Shown here: piece after piece, positions 59,756 through 64,000 of the stretch
How the letters are laid out: each line of letters opens with the position of its first letter
Position numbering within the stretch: the first letter of the stretch is position 1
Assembly (NCBI RefSeq): GCF_012844235.1
Contig: NZ_JABAGR010000010.1
Span: 1-64,000 of the forward strand
Length of the DNA stretch: 64,000 bases
Source: Parafannyhessea umbonata
GTDB lineage: Bacteria; Actinomycetota; Coriobacteriia; Coriobacteriales; Atopobiaceae
Direction: 5' to 3'
Notes under the pieces: generated by a model
Told to the model about the DNA's origin: nothing
The model's input: the letters and a program-made list of their open reading frames with translations, nothing else
The model's database searches: none
Made by a program: the position numbers and the translations under genes

Positions 59756-62485
59756 ATGAAGCTATCTACATACAGTCCAAAGGTTGCACTTGTTGCGATG
59801 ATTTCTGCAGGCGCATGCACCATGGCAGTGCTTCTTCCCCAGACTGCCCTGGCTCAGGACCCTGCTTCTGTCGAGGTGGAAACACCCTCTGAACAGACGA
59901 TTGCCAGCGAGGTCGACAACAATGGCTCTGCCAAAGAGGCGACTGCTTCCAATGACGAGCAGAACATGAGCGCGGCGCCGGGCGGCGCCGGTGCCTCATC
60001 CACCTCCTTGTCGGAGGCGACCGCGACTGAGTCAAAGCAGGAGCCGAGCGGAGATTCTAGCAACGGTGCAGAGGGGCAGGCTACCGTAAAGGACGCGGAG
60101 GTAACCTCTGCCGACCAGAGTCCCGTCAGCCAGGACGCAAATGCAGCAGAAGACAAGGCCGAGGAAGATACTCGCACAGTGGCTGATGGTACCTACGTGA
60201 TTGAGTCGGGCACTTCTGATCCGCAGGTCCTTGATGCGGCTGCCAATGGCAGCAATCCTGGCACGAACGTCCAGACCTACGCGTTCAACGGTACAGACGC
60301 CCAGAAGTGGGATGTCACGTATGACGAGGCGAACAAGGGTTATTCCGTAGCCAAGCATGGGACGGACCTTGTGCTCGAAGTGCGTGGCGGCGTTGCTGCA
60401 AATTGCGCAAACGTTCAGCTTGGGAAGAAGTCCGTCGGGCTTGCGGCACAGCTTTGGGACATCGTGCAAAATGGCATCGCCTATACGTTCGTGTCGCATC
60501 TTGACGACAAGTACGTGCTCGATCTGTACGCTGCCGGTAGGTCAAATGGCACCAACGCCGAGATCTATCAGAGCAATGGAACGGGTGCCCAGCAGTTCTA
60601 TCTGCTTCCGACGAATCCGAACGTGAAGTCAAACGTTGTGCTAGAGGATGGAGCCTATTCCATCAAGGCTAGCGTTGGTAGCAATAAGTCTGTGGACATC
60701 AGTGGTGGCAGTTGGAACGCGGGGGCAAACGCCCAGACCTGGGACTCAAATGGAACTGGCGCCCAGAGGTTCTTTTTCCACCGTGATTCCGATGGCTACT
60801 ATGTCATATCGGTCGTAGGCACCGGAAAGGTGCTTGACGTTTCTAGCGCTCAGTTTATGCCTGGCGGAAATATCCAACAGTGGAACTACAACGGCACTGA
60901 TGCGCAGAGATGGGCGATTTGCAAGAACGATGATGGCACCTTCACCTTCATCAACAAGGCGAATGGCTTGGTCATGGACATCGCTGGCGCCTATGCGGGC
61001 AACGGAGGAAACCTCAATACCTATCGCCAGAACGGAACGAAGGCGCAGAGGTTCAGCATCCAGCAAACCAATGCGTATTCGGACGGAATCTATTCCATTC
61101 GAAACTTCAACTCCCTCACAAAGAAGACGGTCGACATCCAGAATGGTTCCAACCAGTCGGGTGCAAAGGCGCAGCTCTATGACATAAACGACACGCTCGC
61201 TCAACGTTTTGAGGTGGTTAATAACAACGATGGGACCATCAGCATCAGGACTGCCGCCTCTGGCGGCTGGCTGACACGTGGCTCCGACGGCCTCGTGATT
61301 CAGTCTGGATCCTCAAATAGCAGGCATGATGGCGACATTGATGACACCATGAAATGGGCTCTGGGCTGGAACGGGTCGTTCTTCTCGCTTGTAAACGTTG
61401 GCGCGGCGAAGACCGCGGGCAAGCAGATTGTTATGGACATCTATGCTGGGTCGGCAGCGAATGGGGCCCAGGTCCAGACGTACGAGTCGAATGGTACTGA
61501 CGCACAGCACTTCCTGTTCTCGGCTGCGCAGCTAATCAGAAACGGTGCGTACAAGATTTCTTCGGCATTAGGGCTGACGCTGGATGTTGCGGGTGGCTCT
61601 GGCAATAGTGGCGCAAATGTCCAAGGGTACGCTTCGAACAACTCTACCGCTCAGAAGTTCTACGTGACATATCTGAACGGTGGCTACGTCATTGCCAACG
61701 TGGCATCTGGCAAGGTGCTTGACGTCCTGAACGGCTCGATGGTCGACGGTGCAAATGTGCAGCAGTGGGACAAGAACGGCACTGGCGCCCAGACCTGGGA
61801 TGTAAAGATAGCCGACGGCGGAAATGTAATCTTCCTCAATCGTCACTCCGGAATGGCGCTCAATCTGACGGGCTCGTCAAACGGCGCAAACGTAAACCAA
61901 GCGAAAGAGGACGGCTCTCTTAATCAGGATTGGCACCTGACTCCCACCGCGGTGAACGGATGGGTCACAAATGGTGGCGGCTACTGCTATTACGACGAGT
62001 ACGGAAATCGCACCCAATGGTCGTATGTCGCATACCGTGCGTGGGAAAAGGTGAAGAACATCGGCAGTACCTCAAGGTATATATTCGCCATAGACAATTC
62101 GAACTGTCATACCGTGGTTTTCAGCGGTTCGAAGGGTAATTGGAAGCCAGTGTTCGACTGGGTTTGCGGCGTTGGCAATGACAAGCTTGGCAGGACGTTC
62201 AGGGGCATCACGTATGTGACCAACAACAGGGGATATAGGATGGGCAACGACCCGGACTACTTCTACTGGACGTCATTCAAGGACAATGTCCTGGGTGGTC
62301 AGCGCTTCCACTCCATTGCCTACTATCGTCCGAACGGCACAAGTATCAAGAGCGAGCATTCCGCGGTGTTTGACGGACGACTTGGACTGAAGATTACCCA
62401 TGGCTGCGTCCGGCTTCCGTTCGAGAACGCTAAGTGGATCTATTACAACGCTCCCGCAGGCACGACTGTGGTGAGCTACGACTAG
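59756..62485 (+). CDS. Secreted ricin-repeat lectin with an intact YkuD (L,D-transpeptidase) domain
   Basis: A 909-residue exported protein: signal peptide (cleaved near ALAQDP), an acidic Ser/Ala/Glu-rich stalk to about 140, about eleven ricin-type repeats with QxW or QxF cores (AQKWDV, AQLWDI, AQQFYL, AQRWAI, AQTWDV and others) to about residue 730, and a C-terminal YkuD domain (about 740-905). The active-site motif is complete: an upstream His in EHSAVF, then THGCVR with C884. It should form 3-3 crosslinks or attach proteins to peptidoglycan. GGGAGG precedes the ATG at 59756. A bidirectional terminator follows. Confidence 0.86.
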   Translation: MKLSTYSPKVALVAMISAGACTMAVLLPQTALAQDPASVEVETPSEQTIASEVDNNGSAKEATASNDEQNMSAAPGGAGASSTSLSEATATESKQEPSGDSSNGAEGQATVKDAEVTSADQSPVSQDANAAEDKAEEDTRTVADGTYVIESGTSDPQVLDAAANGSNPGTNVQTYAFNGTDAQKWDVTYDEANKGYSVAKHGTDLVLEVRGGVAANCANVQLGKKSVGLAAQLWDIVQNGIAYTFVSHLDDKYVLDLYAAGRSNGTNAEIYQSNGTGAQQFYLLPTNPNVKSNVVLEDGAYSIKASVGSNKSVDISGGSWNAGANAQTWDSNGTGAQRFFFHRDSDGYYVISVVGTGKVLDVSSAQFMPGGNIQQWNYNGTDAQRWAICKNDDGTFTFINKANGLVMDIAGAYAGNGGNLNTYRQNGTKAQRFSIQQTNAYSDGIYSIRNFNSLTKKTVDIQNGSNQSGAKAQLYDINDTLAQRFEVVNNNDGTISIRTAASGGWLTRGSDGLVIQSGSSNSRHDGDIDDTMKWALGWNGSFFSLVNVGAAKTAGKQIVMDIYAGSAANGAQVQTYESNGTDAQHFLFSAAQLIRNGAYKISSALGLTLDVAGGSGNSGANVQGYASNNSTAQKFYVTYLNGGYVIANVASGKVLDVLNGSMVDGANVQQWDKNGTGAQTWDVKIADGGNVIFLNRHSGMALNLTGSSNGANVNQAKEDGSLNQDWHLTPTAVNGWVTNGGGYCYYDEYGNRTQWSYVAYRAWEKVKNIGSTSRYIFAIDNSNCHTVVFSGSKGNWKPVFDWVCGVGNDKLGRTFRGITYVTNNRGYRMGNDPDYFYWTSFKDNVLGGQRFHSIAYYRPNGTSIKSEHSAVFDGRLGLKITHGCVRLPFENAKWIYYNAPAGTTVVSYD

Positions 62486-62516
62486 CTATTACGAGTGATA
62501 TTGTTTGGGTATTGAA

Positions 62517-62552
62517 GCGTGGGTCCCGCTCATATTGATGCGGAACCCACGC
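62517..62552. terminator. Bidirectional terminator between convergent genes
   Basis: Stem GCGTGGGTCCCGC / GCGGAACCCACGC (one mismatch) with a ten-base loop, followed by TTTAAA and preceded by GAA. Confidence 0.8.
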
Positions 62553-62669
62553 TTTAAAGCACGCGGTTGCGTGGTGACCATTCGGACATGATTGGGTGGG
62601 GCATTAAACAGGGGAACTTGGATTGTCAAGTGGTGTGAAGAGTAGGGCAGGGGACGCCAAGGTTCGGGT

Positions 62670-64000
62670 TTAACGCACCTGGAGCCCACCGGCCTTTTGT
62701 CTACGCAGCATGGCGATGCTGGCAATCAGCCCCAAGACTAAACCAGACGTGCTGATTGCGAAACCGATATCAGTTCCCAATGGACGATAGGCGATACTTA
62801 CCTTATGGCTTCCCGGTTGAAGTGCGACTCCGATGAATCCGTAGTTAGTTCTGAACGTAGGAGCTTGCGTGCCGTCGACCTTGGCACTCCAACCTTTCGC
62901 GTAGGGTATTGCAAACATGCATACTGCCTTAGAATCTGTGGAAGTGCAGCAGGAAACACTCGTCTGGGAGTCAACATGCGCCTTTGCGGGAGTTGAGGTA
63001 CCCGTGATGGCGTCTCCAGACGCTCGTCCTAGATTCTGAAAACCCTTGGGGGCATTGTCTGAGACGATGGCGGAGCTCTGAACCAGCCCTTCTCGCTCTT
63101 GCGGTGTTTGAGACTGCACTGAGGACTCGGATGTCGTTGACTCGAACACAGTGGCCAGCGACGTTTGACCCTGGGCCTTAAGTACTCTTATCGAACCAAA
63201 ACTTGCAAGCGGCTCATATCCATCAATGCGGATGTCACCCCTGCTTGCGATGTATCGGACTCCGAGCATTCGCTGAAGGGTGGGATGAATCATATCGTCA
63301 CGCGTGGCTTGATAGGCGCTTATTTTTCGGATTGCGCCAGGCCAGAGTTCCTTATAGAACAATTCCAGGTTGCTGTTGATTGTGGAGTTATATGAGTCGA
63401 TACCCATGAAGCCTTGGGTGAGCGCCGCGTTTAGGTCACCCATTGCTATGGAGATGCGATAGGTGCCTGAACCTTCTTCATCCTGCGACTCGATAAACTT
63501 TAGAGCTGCGGACATATCGCTTTCGTAGGATGCATCAGCTTTGGGAAAGTCGGACTTGGTGCACCAAACTCGGCTGTTCGTAATGAAAAAGCCATCGACG
63601 ATGGACGACGATAGCATCGCAGCGGCGAAAAGGACCACGACAAGCTTGCATCGTCCTTCGCGATTGCGCGCCATGATGACGCTCAGTACGACTAGGATTA
63701 AGAGTGCAAGGGAGAAGTATAGGCAGATAAGCCGACCGTCAAGCGTGTGCAAGAGAGACCAGGCAAGGGTTGCTGCCGTGAGAGCCGCGCCAGCAACGAA
63801 AACGGGGATGTTGAGCCTTCTCTCCAGAAAACAGCGTTCCCATGCCACTGCCATTGCGATGCATATCGGAGCCGCCAAAGCGAAACTTGCACGGTAGCGT
63901 ACTGCGGAGAACACGTTCGACAGCGCGGGCAGGAAGTAGTTGACACAGTAACAAATGCAAAGTGCGCTGGCAATGGCAACCAGAATCTTTTCGCGCCTAT
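62670..64000 (-). CDS. YfhO-like membrane protein (5' end outside the window)
   Basis: The frame is open to the last base, so the start lies beyond 64000; the visible part is about 443 residues. It shows five hydrophobic segments, then a large external region (about 110-375 of the visible part) and a final helix with a basic end. The late segment IPYAKGWSAKVDG, followed by GFIGVALQPGSHKVSIAYRP, is the typical end of YfhO-family proteins, which glycosylate teichoic or lipoteichoic acids using polyprenyl-linked sugars. The gene is convergent with the YkuD lectin gene. A GTG at 63914 exists but is probably internal. Confidence 0.78.
   Translation of the reverse strand, partial: RREKILVAIASALCICYCVNYFLPALSNVFSAVRYRASFALAAPICIAMAVAWERCFLERRLNIPVFVAGAALTAATLAWSLLHTLDGRLICLYFSLALLILVVLSVIMARNREGRCKLVVVLFAAAMLSSSIVDGFFITNSRVWCTKSDFPKADASYESDMSAALKFIESQDEEGSGTYRISIAMGDLNAALTQGFMGIDSYNSTINSNLELFYKELWPGAIRKISAYQATRDDMIHPTLQRMLGVRYIASRGDIRIDGYEPLASFGSIRVLKAQGQTSLATVFESTTSESSVQSQTPQEREGLVQSSAIVSDNAPKGFQNLGRASGDAITGTSTPAKAHVDSQTSVSCCTSTDSKAVCMFAIPYAKGWSAKVDGTQAPTFRTNYGFIGVALQPGSHKVSIAYRPLGTDIGFAISTSGLVLGLIASIAMLRRQKAGGLQVR

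Overview
The window is high-GC, densely packed bacterial DNA. It reads like a Gram-positive actinobacterium of the class Coriobacteriia, probably an Olsenella/Atopobium-type member. That placement is inference: it rests on the overall gene style, the combination of ECF transport, DUF4430 surface proteins and ricin-repeat wall enzymes, frequent GTG/TTG starts with strong GGAGG-type ribosome sites, and many lipid-linked and cell-wall genes. I could not run a database search. The window starts inside a citrate synthase gene and ends inside a YfhO-like membrane protein gene.

Region 1 (1-21493) is mostly housekeeping: citrate synthase and a Cof-type phosphatase, convergent with the potassium transporter Kup; a serine carboxypeptidase (S10); an RlmKL-type 23S rRNA methyltransferase whose first catalytic half looks dead; a phosphohexomutase; a membrane-anchored C39-like protein lacking its catalytic Cys; ArgR; a class A penicillin-binding protein with an Asn-Thr-Thr repeat tail; a DinJ/YafQ-type toxin-antitoxin pair; tyrS with a U32-family gene; an NifU-like protein; and Lgt.

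Region 2 (21494-33262) opens with a 1-kb gene-free stretch. It holds an array of five full and one partial ~55-bp imperfect palindromes, then an extended -10 promoter and a sequence that fits a cobalamin riboswitch with a Shine-Dalgarno-masking hairpin. Behind it lies a tightly overlapping five-gene operon: a 1720-residue cell-surface protein with two DUF4430 (transcobalamin-like) domains and a PQQ-type propeller, a second membrane-anchored DUF4430 protein, and the T, fused A-A and S components of an ECF transporter. I read it as a corrinoid capture and import system. An SGNH esterase with its own promoter follows.

Region 3 (33464-64000) is a cell-surface polysaccharide and wall region with visibly more mixed codon use in places. 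Three large secreted proteins built from ricin-type (QxW) lectin repeats, each ending in a peptidoglycan enzyme (one Amidase_5-like, two YkuD L,D-transpeptidase-like), lie at the start, middle and end of it. Between them are yebC, a J-domain membrane protein, the four dTDP-L-rhamnose genes (rfbA, rfbD, rfbC, rfbB), several family 2 glycosyltransferases, GtrA, a polyprenyl-phosphate glycosyltransferase with two small EamA proteins (ArnC/E/F-like), a Wzx-type flippase, a sugar aminotransferase, DUF2304, and large GT-C/DUF6541/YfhO-like membrane proteins. Together they look able to build, flip and decorate a rhamnose-containing wall polymer.
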